Source of the DNA: Clostridium sp. UBA4746
Lineage (GTDB): Bacteria > Bacillota > Clostridia > Clostridiales > Clostridiaceae
Length of the DNA stretch: 8,607 bases
Assembly (NCBI GenBank): GCA_002403785.1
Contig: DHIM01000179.1
Span: 3,124-11,730, forward strand
Direction of reading: 5' to 3'
The notes under the pieces were generated by a model. The model ran no database searches. It was not told where the DNA came from and saw only the letters and a list, made by a program, of their open reading frames with translations. Made by a program: the position numbers and the translations under genes. Shown here in pieces: positions 1-5,748 of the stretch (position 1 is its first letter; every line of letters starts with the position of its first letter).

Positions 1-138
1 ATCTCAGACTTTAATACTATAAAGTTAGAAAAAGTTACATAAAAAACGATGAATGGTAACAAATCAAACGGTTTTTATTATTTAGGTAAAAATATTAAGT
101 AATAAGATTATATTTATTGCAGTAAAGAAGGGGAAAGC

Positions 139-312
139 ATGAATTTAATGATTAGTATAAAATCATTATATGTATGTGTAAAAGATATCCAAAGAGCAAT
201 TAGCTTTTACGAAAAATTATTAGGGCAAAAAGTTAGTGAAAGAGATGAAATATACAGTGTTTTTGCTATTAATGGTTTTAGATATGGGTTGTTTGCGAAT
301 CAGAAAGTGAAT
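139..312 (+). pseudogene. 5' fragment of a VOC-family gene
   Basis: The first 58 codons keep the N-terminal module of a VOC protein, ending near FANQKVN. A complete member is usually about 115-130 residues, so roughly half of the gene is missing. Similarity to VOC stops and the leader of the DinB gene, with its SD, begins within about ten bases. The reading frame stays open across the join, which produces the chimeric frame. A VOC module this short lacks the second half needed for the metal site and is not expected to be active alone. A different VOC remnant lies at 7586-7720; its C-terminal style suggests another subfamily, so the two are probably not halves of one gene. Confidence 0.7.
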
Positions 313-831
313 AATAGTAGATTGGGGAGAGATAAAATGGAAAGACAGTTAGTTGATACTATTATTGAACAAACTGATATTATGTTTTATAACATGGATA
401 TAACGTTAAAAACGTGTAATTTAAATGTTATTGTCTGCGAAATGCCTATCCGGAAGCACTTATATCATACACTTCATTCTCTTGATAGATGGTTTATTAA
501 TCCAGAGCAGTACAGCGAGCCCATCCTTCACGAGGAAAATCTAAATTCTCTTGAAATTAAAAGTGACAGTACATTAAGCAAGGAAGAATTAGTTAGTTAT
601 TTTGATGGTATAAAAATTAAGATTAATAAATATTTGAGTGAGTTAACAGATGATATGTTATATGAAAAGCCACAAGTATGTGAATATACCAGATTAGCTT
701 TAGTATTGGGACAATATAGACATTTAATGTGTCATATAGGAATTATAAATGGTTCTACAATAAATGAAACAGGAAAATGGCCGAAAGTTGCTGGTTTGGA
801 TAAAAGCATTGGAAATGAATATTATGAGTAA
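139..831 (+). CDS. VOC-fragment/DinB-like chimeric protein
   Basis: This 230-residue reading frame joins two unrelated parts. Residues 1-58 match the first beta-alpha-beta module of a VOC (glyoxalase/bleomycin-resistance fold) protein, with the characteristic SLYVCVKD and AISFYEKLLG segments. Residues 67-230 look like a complete DinB-family four-helix protein with its expected metal-ligand histidines: H110/H113 in HTLHSLDRW and H195/H199 in QYRHLMCH. DinB-like proteins are metal-binding and often act as thiol-dependent transferases or hydrolases, but the substrate cannot be told here. The start at 139 has SD AAGGGGA just upstream. A second ATG at 337 (M67) has its own SD (GGGGAG at 324-329), so the DinB part can also be made alone as a 164-residue protein of normal family length. 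I infer that DinB is the functional product and the VOC part is a relic. DinB assignment is fairly sure; use of the fused form is unknown. Confidence 0.8.
   Translation: MNLMISIKSLYVCVKDIQRAISFYEKLLGQKVSERDEIYSVFAINGFRYGLFANQKVNNSRLGRDKMERQLVDTIIEQTDIMFYNMDITLKTCNLNVIVCEMPIRKHLYHTLHSLDRWFINPEQYSEPILHEENLNSLEIKSDSTLSKEELVSYFDGIKIKINKYLSELTDDMLYEKPQVCEYTRLALVLGQYRHLMCHIGIINGSTINETGKWPKVAGLDKSIGNEYYE
324..329 (+). promoter_or_regulatory. internal SD for the DinB start at ATG 337
   Basis: GGGGAG lies seven bases before ATG 337, an ideal SD arrangement like that of the other genes here. Its place inside the chimeric frame indicates that the DinB gene arrived with its own translation signal and argues that its native start is 337. 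Confidence 0.65.
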
Positions 832-933
832 CCTATACACCTTTTATTTTCAAGTAAAGGAACAAACCAATGTTAAATCAGGTAAAATAAGTATGAAATA
901 ATAATTAAATGCACATTTATAGGAGGATTAGAT

Positions 934-1407
934 ATGAATGATTTTGAATTTATAGATGGTGGTAGAGAATTATTGGATTTAGTACAACCTTTATGGGAGA
1001 AATTAAATCAGCATCACGAAAGTAACGCAAATTATTTTTCTGATAAGTTCGTGAAGTTGGAATATGAAGTTAGAAAAAGTAAGTTCAGTAGAAGTGAAAA
1101 TTTAGAGATTAAAGTGGATTTAATTAAGGATAAAGAGAAGGCGGTGTATGTCGGTTATTGCATAAGTACAATAAACAAGGAATTAATAGGAGAGATTGAC
1201 TCTCTTTTTATTGAGAAAGAATATCGTAAGTATGGTTTGGGAGATAAATTGATGAATAGGGCATTAAAATGGCTTAATAGTAATGAAGTAAAAACAAAAA
1301 TAATAGGAGTAGCAGAGGGTAATGAAGATGTACTGGGATTTTATAAAAAATATAGATTTTATAAAAGAAGAATAATTTTAGAGCAGATGAATGATATAAA
1401 GAGTTGA
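934..1407 (+). CDS. GNAT family N-acetyltransferase
   Basis: A 157-residue single-domain GNAT protein, expected to transfer an acetyl group from acetyl-CoA to an amine. The acetyl-CoA pyrophosphate loop (motif A) is visible as IDSLFIEKEYRKYGLG, with R98, K99, G101 and G103 in the R/Q-x-x-G-x-G/A pattern, followed by the helix DKLMNRALKW. The later FYKKYRFYKRR segment corresponds to the usual motif B with its tyrosine. The length fits a typical GNAT. SD AGGAGG (921-926) lies seven bases before the ATG, so the start is secure. The gene stands alone, 102 bases after the DinB stop. The acceptor cannot be predicted; GNATs of this size include drug, peptide and small-molecule acetylases. Fold confident, substrate unknown. 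Confidence 0.88.
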   Translation: MNDFEFIDGGRELLDLVQPLWEKLNQHHESNANYFSDKFVKLEYEVRKSKFSRSENLEIKVDLIKDKEKAVYVGYCISTINKELIGEIDSLFIEKEYRKYGLGDKLMNRALKWLNSNEVKTKIIGVAEGNEDVLGFYKKYRFYKRRIILEQMNDIKS

Positions 1408-1464
1408 AAAGTTGACCGTTGATGGGGAGGTTCCATAAAAATAACCTTTATTAGAATTGGTTAG

Positions 1465-1581
1465 GATATACCATTAACTTTAGATTTTGTAAATGTTATA
1501 GAAGACGTAAGGAGATAAAAATTTCATATAAGGAGTTTAACATATTGTGTTGGCTTTGAACCTTCTTTAGGACCAGTATAA
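1465..1581 (+). pseudogene. possible decayed coding remnant, unidentified
   Basis: Between the GNAT and the nitroreductase one frame reads like protein on both sides of a single TAA (1516-1518): 17 codons beginning DIPLTLDFVNV, then 20 codons ending GFEPSLGPV before TAA at 1579-1581. No start codon with an SD precedes it. The composition looks protein-like rather than random AT-rich DNA, but I do not recognise a family. It may be the end of a lost gene. Confidence 0.25.
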
Positions 1582-1640
1582 GAAAGAACATAGAGTAGAT
1601 GGTGTTAGTGATTTATATTTTAGAGGGAGGTATCAATAGA

Positions 1641-2180
1641 ATGATTAAGGAAATTAAAATGCGTAGAAGTATAAGAAAATATATTAATAAACAAGTTGAA
1701 GATGAAAAAATAAGTAATTTACTCGCGAGTGCAAGACTTGCTCCGTCTGGTAGCAACACACAGCCTTGGCATTTTATTGTGGTGAAATCAGAATTAAGTA
1801 GAGAAAAATTATCTAAAGTAGCTCATGACCAAAAATGGATGCTTACTGCTCCAGTTTTTATTGTATGTGTGGCAGATATACGTTGCAGGATAGATACAGA
1901 TATAAACATATCGTTAAACGAAGAGAGTCCACAAGAAGAACTTAAACAAATAATTAGAGATACATCAATTTCTATAGGACACATTCTACTTGAAGCTGAT
2001 AACTTAGGATTAGGTTCTTGTTGGGTTGCATGGTTTATCCAAGAAGAAATCAGACCAATTTTAAATATACCTACTGATAAATACGTAGTTGGTATTGTCA
2101 CTTTGGGTTATGCCAATGAAACACCAAAAGCCCGACCACGAAAAAAACTTGAAGAAATAATACATTATGAAAATTGGTAA
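1641..2180 (+). CDS. Nitroreductase family protein (FMN-dependent oxidoreductase)
   Basis: A 179-residue flavoprotein of the nitroreductase superfamily, expected to bind FMN as a homodimer in the cytoplasm and to reduce nitro compounds, quinones or similar acceptors with NAD(P)H. Seen in the sequence, numbered from the chosen start: the FMN-phosphate motif RRSIRKY (8-14), the conserved APSGSNTQPW loop (34-43) and GLGSCW (123-128), and a C-terminal GYANETPKARPRKKLEEI block typical of the compact subfamily. The frame is open back to an ATG at 1599, but ATG 1641 is preferred: AGGGAGG (1624-1630) precedes it by ten bases and the protein then begins MIKEIKMRRSIRKY as relatives do. The hydrolase begins 65 bases downstream and could be co-transcribed. 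A role in detoxification is likely, but the substrate is not determined by sequence. Confidence 0.9.
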   Translation: MIKEIKMRRSIRKYINKQVEDEKISNLLASARLAPSGSNTQPWHFIVVKSELSREKLSKVAHDQKWMLTAPVFIVCVADIRCRIDTDINISLNEESPQEELKQIIRDTSISIGHILLEADNLGLGSCWVAWFIQEEIRPILNIPTDKYVVGIVTLGYANETPKARPRKKLEEIIHYENW

Positions 2181-2245
2181 AAATGCAGTTGTAATTTTTG
2201 ATTATTTAGTATTCAAATGTGTATTAGATGAGAGGAGAAAAAAGA

Positions 2246-3064
2246 ATGCAATGTAAGATGAAAAATATATCTATAAATTATGAGGTAATGGGTAGTGGCA
2301 AACCAATTGTTATGATACATGGTTCCCATGTAGACCATAGATTAATGACAGGATGTATGGAGCCTGTATTTAGTAATAGGGGTGGGTATAAAAGGATATA
2401 TATTGACTTGCCAGGGATGGGGAAAACCAAAGGTGAGAAGTGGATTTCAGATCCAGATATAATGCTGGAAATTGTAATTGATTTTATTGATAAAATTATT
2501 CCAAATGAAAACTTTTTACTTGCAGGTGAATCATACGGTGGATATTTAGCAAGAGGAATAGTACATAGAATTGCAAATAGAGTAGATGGAGTATTATTAC
2601 TATGCCCTTCTATTACAATGGATTTAAAAAAACGCAATGTTCCAAAACATATTATTCTAAAGAGGGATGATAAATTATTATCACAGCTTGAACCATCTGA
2701 TGCCGAGGGTTTTAATTCGATACAAGTAGTACAAAGTAAAAAAATCTGGGATAGATATAGAAATGAAATTTTATGTGGCATAAGATTGGCAGATAATGAT
2801 TTTTTACTACAGCTTGGACAAAATGGGAATGCATTTTCATTTGATGTTGATAGGCTGGATGAAAAGTTTAATAAGCCGACTCTTATACTATTAGGACGGC
2901 AAGATTCAAGCGTAGGTTATAAAGATGCATGGAGTATTTTAGACAACTATCCAAGAGCAACTTTTGCTGTATTGGATAGAGCAGGACATAATTTGCAGAT
3001 AGAACAGGTAGAAGTATTTAATTCATTAGTGAATGAATGGATTTTAAGGGTTATAGAGTCATAA
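2246..3064 (+). CDS. Alpha/beta fold hydrolase
   Basis: A 272-residue alpha/beta hydrolase, a normal length for the family. Numbered from ATG 2246: oxyanion-hole motif IVMIHGS (H25, G26), the IDLPGMGKT strand-turn, the nucleophile elbow GESYGG with S96, the acid D220 in LLGRQDSSVG, and the base H248 in DRAGHNLQIEQ. The catalytic triad is therefore complete and the enzyme should be active on an ester, amide or related bond. No signal peptide is seen, so it is cytoplasmic. The upstream ATG at 2228 is possible, but AGAGGAG (2231-2237) sits eight bases before ATG 2246 and would lie inside the longer form, so 2246 is chosen. It follows the nitroreductase by 65 bases on the same strand. Resemblance to proline iminopeptidase or ester hydrolases is general only. 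Confidence 0.88.
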   Translation: MQCKMKNISINYEVMGSGKPIVMIHGSHVDHRLMTGCMEPVFSNRGGYKRIYIDLPGMGKTKGEKWISDPDIMLEIVIDFIDKIIPNENFLLAGESYGGYLARGIVHRIANRVDGVLLLCPSITMDLKKRNVPKHIILKRDDKLLSQLEPSDAEGFNSIQVVQSKKIWDRYRNEILCGIRLADNDFLLQLGQNGNAFSFDVDRLDEKFNKPTLILLGRQDSSVGYKDAWSILDNYPRATFAVLDRAGHNLQIEQVEVFNSLVNEWILRVIES

Positions 3065-3075
3065 TGTAATTTTAA

Positions 3076-3294
3076 TGTACTGCTGGTAAAGTTAAGAAAA
3101 AGGTTATCTATAATTTTAGTATCAGGGGTGAGGTGTTAAATTATGAGCATTTATATAGAACAGATAATTTTCCATCACAGAGGGTTATTGAGAAAAGTGG
3201 ATTTAAAAAAATAGAAACAAGAATGATACTTAATTCTGGTGAGACAGTTAAGCGGCCATTCTTTTATTATAGATGGTATAATCCAATAATATGA
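3076..3294 (+). pseudogene. 3' remnant of a GNAT acetyltransferase gene
   Basis: A frame open from 3076 to TGA 3292-3294 carries an unmistakable GNAT ending: FPSQRVIEKSGFKKIETR is the motif B region (asparagine/serine-rich turn, then EKxGF), followed by a C-terminal strand ending FFYYRWYNPII. There is no start codon with an SD and the acetyl-CoA motif A is absent, so only the last third of a gene survives. The preceding residues (about 3085-3140) do not look like the normal motif A and are probably foreign sequence joined to the tail. It lies directly after the hydrolase and is not similar enough to the three complete GNATs here to be a simple copy. Confidence 0.7.
3274..3282 (+). promoter_or_regulatory. 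candidate extended -10 promoter for the methyltransferase
   Basis: TGGTATAAT fits the extended -10 consensus TGnTATAAT exactly. No good -35 box is found 16-18 bases upstream. Transcription would begin near 3289, giving a leader of about 73 bases to GTG 3362. It lies within the GNAT remnant, where it also codes for part of the tail, so it may be chance. Confidence 0.28.
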
Positions 3295-3361
3295 ATATGA
3301 TAAGCCTGTAATGTTATTAGAAATAAGTATGCGAAAATTAATTTAGGGAGGTAACATAAAA

Positions 3362-3988
3362 GTGAGCTTTGATGAATATGCTAAAACTTGGGATACCGAT
3401 AAAAGAATTAACAGAGCAAAAATAATAGCTAATGAAATAAATAAATCAATTTCTATTGATAAAAATTGTTCTGCTATGGAATTTGGGTGTGGAACTGGTC
3501 TTGTAAGCTTTAATCTTTATGATAGGTTTAAAAGAATTACACTTGTTGATTCATCAAAAGGAATGATAGACATATTAAACTCTAAGATTAATAAATACAG
3601 AGTGAATAACATGGTTACTAAACATTTGGATATATTAGCTGATAAAAATGCTTTAGATACAAAGTTTGATGTTATTTACAATTCTATGGTATTACATCAT
3701 ATTAATAATACTTCATTAATAATAGGTAAATTTCATAAGTTGCTTAATAATGATGGCTATTTGTGTATTGTGGATTTGAATGAAGATGACGGTAGCTTTC
3801 ATAAAGAATATCCCGACTTCGATGGGCATAATGGTTTTAATCAAGAAAAATTAAAAGGTAGTCTAATTAGTGTTGGGTTTAGTGATATAGAATCAAATAC
3901 ATTTTATTATGATGAAAAAATTATAGAGGGTGAAAAAGTTAAATATTCTTTGTTTCTAATGAAGGCAAGGAAGCGTACAAATCTTTAG
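3362..3988 (+). CDS. Class I SAM-dependent methyltransferase
   Basis: A 208-residue small-molecule-type methyltransferase. Motif I is AMEFGCGTGLVSF with the glycine-rich SAM loop at about 41-46. The acidic ribose-binding residue follows at the end of strand 2 (LVDSSKGM, D63). FDVIYNSMVLHHI (102-114) is the motif IV region with the HH typical of the UbiE/Methyltransf_11 group, and LLNNDGYLCIVDL (127-139) is the next strand. The C-terminal part (GFNQEKLKGSLISVGFSDI) is the usual final element. The start is GTG, chosen because AGGGAGG (3345-3351) precedes it by ten bases and the protein begins SFDEYAKTWD, as relatives do. It should use S-adenosylmethionine to methylate a metabolite or cofactor; the acceptor is unknown. 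No operon partner is evident; the truncated cupin follows after 84 bases. Confidence 0.9.
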   Translation: MSFDEYAKTWDTDKRINRAKIIANEINKSISIDKNCSAMEFGCGTGLVSFNLYDRFKRITLVDSSKGMIDILNSKINKYRVNNMVTKHLDILADKNALDTKFDVIYNSMVLHHINNTSLIIGKFHKLLNNDGYLCIVDLNEDDGSFHKEYPDFDGHNGFNQEKLKGSLISVGFSDIESNTFYYDEKIIEGEKVKYSLFLMKARKRTNL

Positions 3989-4032
3989 TTGAGTATTTAG
4001 TGGATATTATTAGGTCTAAGCGTAAAGAGTGC

Positions 4033-4047
4033 TGTATAACTTATACA
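4033..4047 (+). promoter_or_regulatory. candidate palindromic operator before the cupin
   Basis: TGTATAA-C-TTATACA is a perfect 7-base inverted repeat around one central base, 25 bases before the cupin ATG. It has the size of a dimeric repressor site and overlaps a possible -10 (TATAAC, 4035-4040), but no -35 matches at the right distance and no regulator is encoded nearby. Palindromes of this size occur by chance in AT-rich DNA. Confidence 0.22.
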
Positions 4048-4072
4048 CGAGATATTGAAGGGAGATTATTAA

Positions 4073-4255
4073 ATGGATAGCCGTGAAATTCAGATAACTA
4101 ATAAAAATTTAATTCAGCCAAAACACAAATGTGAGCATGAGCCTTACGAGTATAATAAATACGAAGTAACAGGGGAAGGTAACGAAAATCAAAGCTATGT
4201 TGCTATTTATGAAATCCCACCTAAGAAAGCAAATTACCCTTATCACTACCATTAA
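4073..4255 (+). CDS. Truncated cupin-domain protein (N-terminal fragment)
   Basis: A 60-residue frame with an excellent SD (AAGGGAG at 4058-4064, eight bases before ATG) and the opening of a cupin of the small metal-binding type: MDSREIQITNKNLIQP, then VAIYEIPPKKANYPYHYH. The last three residues are the HxH of cupin motif 1, G(X)5HXH(X)3-4E(X)6G; a TAA follows at once. The glutamate, the rest of motif 1 and all of motif 2 are missing. A full member would be expected to be about 150 residues, so about 60 percent is gone. No cupin sequence is found after the stop in any frame I checked, so this is a cut at a junction, not a point nonsense mutation. The product cannot form the beta barrel and is presumably non-functional. 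Cupin assignment is confident. Confidence 0.75.
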   Translation: MDSREIQITNKNLIQPKHKCEHEPYEYNKYEVTGEGNENQSYVAIYEIPPKKANYPYHYH

Positions 4256-4617
4256 AGAATTACGCCTTTCAAAAGTGGCTTATATCTTTAACAGTTGAAT
4301 TTTATATAATTATTAGTATATGATTTAAGAAGTATAAAAAAAGAATTGTACTTGGTGATAAACAAGTAATATGTCTTTATATTGTTGAACGGTTGTAGGA
4401 TATTGAGTACAAGTAGCATCTCGTAAGGGGGGGTGATAGATTGGAAATAGGATGGAAAGATAGGAAAACCAACGGTTTAAGAGGAGTTAAGGAGAGAGGC
4501 ATAAGAATGGAAATAGGATAGTTGGGTGATGGAAAAATAGAGATTTTGAAATGCTTTGGGTGAAAAGATGGGTGATAAATGGACGATAAAAGATTGAAGC
4601 TGTCATAGACATCATTT
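4256..4617. other. gene-poor, purine-rich intergenic stretch
   Basis: No convincing gene. At 4324-4398 one frame gives 24 codons ending GDKQVICLYIVERL before TAG, which may be the tail of a lost protein. From about 4425 to 4600 the plus strand is strikingly G+A rich and repeats short words: GGGTGAT three times (near 4431, 4524 and 4571) and GGAAATAGGAT twice (from 4443 and 4509). A 26-codon frame (TTG 4441 to TAG 4519-4521) has a strong SD-like GGGGGGTGAT before it, but its product (begins MEIGWKDRKT) resembles nothing I know. I treat the stretch as decayed DNA. Confidence 0.5.
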
Positions 4618-4650
4618 AGAGATTACACTTATTATAGTAGTGGAATCTCT
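4618..4650 (+). terminator. rho-independent terminator in left direct repeat
   Basis: AGAGATTACACT (4618-4629) pairs with AGTGGAATCTCT (4639-4650) as a 12-base stem with one mismatch and a nine-base loop, followed by the T-rich TGTTTGTT. It ends transcription coming from the cupin side and forms the first part of the repeat. Confidence 0.55.
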
Positions 4651-4719
4651 TGTTTGTTAGAATGAAAATATTAGCTTGTATGTAAAAATGTGTTGAGAGA
4701 TGATATAATATATTTAAAT
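4621..4719 (+). repeat. direct repeat, left copy (terminator plus promoter)
   Basis: Matches 5325-5422 with nine mismatches and one gap over 99 positions, about 90 percent identity, in the same orientation. The most conserved core (from about 4662) is uninterrupted over ATGAAAATATTAGCTTGTAT and again over TGTTGAGAGATGATATAATA. Identity stops abruptly at about 4720, where the stop of the minus-strand gene follows eight bases later. The unit is an intergenic module: a hairpin terminator, then an extended -10 promoter pointing rightward. In this copy the promoter has no plus-strand gene behind it. Confidence 0.85.
4701..4709 (+). promoter_or_regulatory. extended -10 promoter in left repeat (orphaned)
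   Basis: TGATATAAT fits TGnTATAAT exactly and is identical in both repeats. No clear -35 is found at 17 bases. Rightward transcripts would run antisense into the membrane-protein gene 4728-5075. Confidence 0.4.
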
Positions 4720-4727
4720 AACGTTTG

Positions 4728-5075
4728 CTATGAGAATAACAAGATAGGCAATATAAAGTATACAAATATTAAAACTATAATAAGTATAGTCTGAACCTTG
4801 AAATACATCCCTAGTTCCTTAATTAATTTTTTTGCGTATTCCTCTTGTTCATAATCACATTTTTTAGTTTTATTGTAAATTTTGACGATAGCAACTAAGT
4901 TACCTATGAGTATTATAGGTATGAAAATTGATATTATCTGTGCAGAATTACCTCCAGTTTCAAAGGAAAGCATCCCGAATACTCCCAATACTACCGACAC
5001 AAAACTAATTATTATGCCTACTAAGATTGTGATATAGCCCATAATTTTTGCTCTTATCCTTATATCATCTAACAT
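4728..5075 (-). CDS. Small integral membrane protein, function unknown
   Basis: A 115-residue protein on the minus strand, the only clear gene in that orientation. Three hydrophobic segments are visible: about residues 12-37 (IMGYITILVGIIISFVSVVL), 46-67 (IISIFIPIILIGNLVAI) and 92-114 (FKVQTILIIVLIFVYFILPI). The charged loop between the second and third (KIYNKTKKCDYEQEEYAKKLIKEL) is probably cytoplasmic by the positive-inside rule. The start at 5075 has a minus-strand SD AAGGAG ten bases away. No catalytic motif or known family is recognised. The gene lies between two direct repeats, with the remains of another minus-strand gene upstream of it, so the block appears to have been placed here as a unit. 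It may be intact and expressed, but no promoter was identified with confidence. Confidence 0.7.
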   Translation of the reverse strand: MLDDIRIRAKIMGYITILVGIIISFVSVVLGVFGMLSFETGGNSAQIISIFIPIILIGNLVAIVKIYNKTKKCDYEQEEYAKKLIKELGMYFKVQTILIIVLIFVYFILPILLFS

Positions 5076-5157
5076 AATTTTATAGCTCCTTTCTTTTGGT
5101 TTTATATATTATAAGCTAACAATAATTAATTATATCATTATAAATGTTTTATAATAG

Positions 5158-5324
5158 CTAAATAATAAGCAATAAATTATAGTTTGTATTAATTTTAAGG
5201 TCTTTAGAACGTTCAAACATTCTAAATATCATTTTTCCACGGTCTATAAATTTATTATATTTGCTAATATCAATAAGTGAAAGGTGAATATGTTCAATTT
5301 TATTATCATTATTTATTATAGGAT
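5158..5324 (-). pseudogene. 5'-truncated minus-strand gene remnant, unidentified
   Basis: Read on the minus strand, a frame open from about 5337 to TAG (5158-5160) has good protein character: segments KIEHIHLSLIDISKYNKF and RGKMIFRMFERSKDLK. No start codon with an SD exists, and the protein-like part runs up to the edge of the right direct repeat at about 5325, suggesting that the repeat junction removed its beginning. Its orientation and position upstream of the membrane-protein gene suggest that the two once belonged to the same minus-strand segment. I do not recognise the family. Confidence 0.5.
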
Positions 5325-5325
5325 A

Positions 5326-5350
5326 ATTATACTTATTTTAGAAGTGTAAT
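5326..5350 (+). terminator. terminator hairpin in right direct repeat
   Basis: ATTATACTT (5326-5334) pairs with AAGTGTAAT (5342-5350), a nine-base stem with one G-U pair and a seven-base loop, followed by CTTTTGTTTGTT. Several bases differ from the left copy, but the pairing is retained. Confidence 0.45.
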
Positions 5351-5404
5351 CTTTTGTTTGTTAGTATGAAAATATTAGCTTGTATGTAGAAATATGTTGA
5401 GAGA

Positions 5405-5413
5405 TGATATAAT
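5405..5413 (+). promoter_or_regulatory. extended -10 promoter in right repeat
   Basis: TGATATAAT, an exact extended -10, about 28 bases before ATG 5442. It could drive the decayed locus and, by read-through, the YdbC-type gene at 5749, for which no nearer promoter is evident. Confidence 0.45.
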
Positions 5414-5441
5414 ATATTAAATGATTAAGGGGAATATGTTT

Positions 5442-5725
5442 ATGTATGATAAATCCTTTGAAGAAAGAAATAAGATAGAAATTTTGACTGATGAATCTGA
5501 TTAAGTTAGCGATTATGCAACCGATTCTATTAAATTCAATACCGCACAGTATGAACAAAACTTTAATTACAAAAGAAGAATTAAATAGAGCCTTAATAAA
5601 TCATAAGGAAAACTTAGTTAGTAGAAAAGAATGGAGCGGACATAATTTTTAGATATGAAAAAATAAACAGAGCTCATTTTGCTATAAATTTGATGAAGAA
5701 TTATGGCGTTAGGATGGATTTATAA
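5442..5725 (+). pseudogene. decayed small gene(s) behind the right repeat
   Basis: ATG 5442 has an SD-like GGGGAA and starts MYDKSFEERNKIEILTDESD, then meets TAA at 5502-5504. The same frame continues protein-like (VSDYATDSIKFNTAQYEQ) to 5588. A second frame from ATG 5515 (no SD) includes LITKEELNRALINHKENLV and stops at 5650-5652. A third frame, open from 5618, includes EKNGADIIFRYEKINRAHF and stops at 5723-5725. Three protein-like stretches in different frames within 280 bases point to one or more genes broken by a nonsense change and frameshifts. The family is not recognised. Confidence 0.45.
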
Positions 5726-5748
5726 GTTAGAGATAAGGAGTGGTATTA

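Larger units (their letters stand above)
5325..5422 (+). repeat. direct repeat, right copy (terminator plus promoter)
   Basis: Second copy of the unit at 4621-4719, offset by 704 bases, same orientation, about 90 percent identical. It is followed after about 20 bases by an SD-like AAGGGGAA and ATG 5442, so this copy keeps its natural arrangement as the leader of a plus-strand gene. The two copies bound a 605-base block carrying the minus-strand genes. The hairpin and -10 persist while loop and flank bases differ, which suggests selection on the terminator and promoter or a fairly recent duplication. Confidence 0.85.

Noticed and set aside
830..903. Possible coding remnant after DinB (frame ending KSGKISMK)
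   Set aside because: Open for about 23 codons only, with no recognisable motif and no start; indistinguishable from chance.
1474..1502. TTAACT-17-TATAGA as a nitroreductase promoter
   Set aside because: Spacing is right, but each box matches only four of six consensus bases, common by chance here; an alternative TTGAAC/TATAAG pair at 1556-1582 has a 15-base spacer.
1823..2101. Minus-strand open frame of 92 codons
   Set aside because: Lies wholly inside the nitroreductase gene, has no SD and no recognisable motif; it is an antisense shadow.
2278..2781. Minus-strand open frame of 167 codons
   Set aside because: Overlaps the alpha/beta hydrolase, whose catalytic motifs are complete on the plus strand; the antisense product is low-complexity and lacks an SD.
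5361..5558. Minus-strand open frame of 65 codons
   Set aside because: Overlaps the right repeat and the decayed plus-strand locus, with no SD; its sequence looks like random AT-rich translation.
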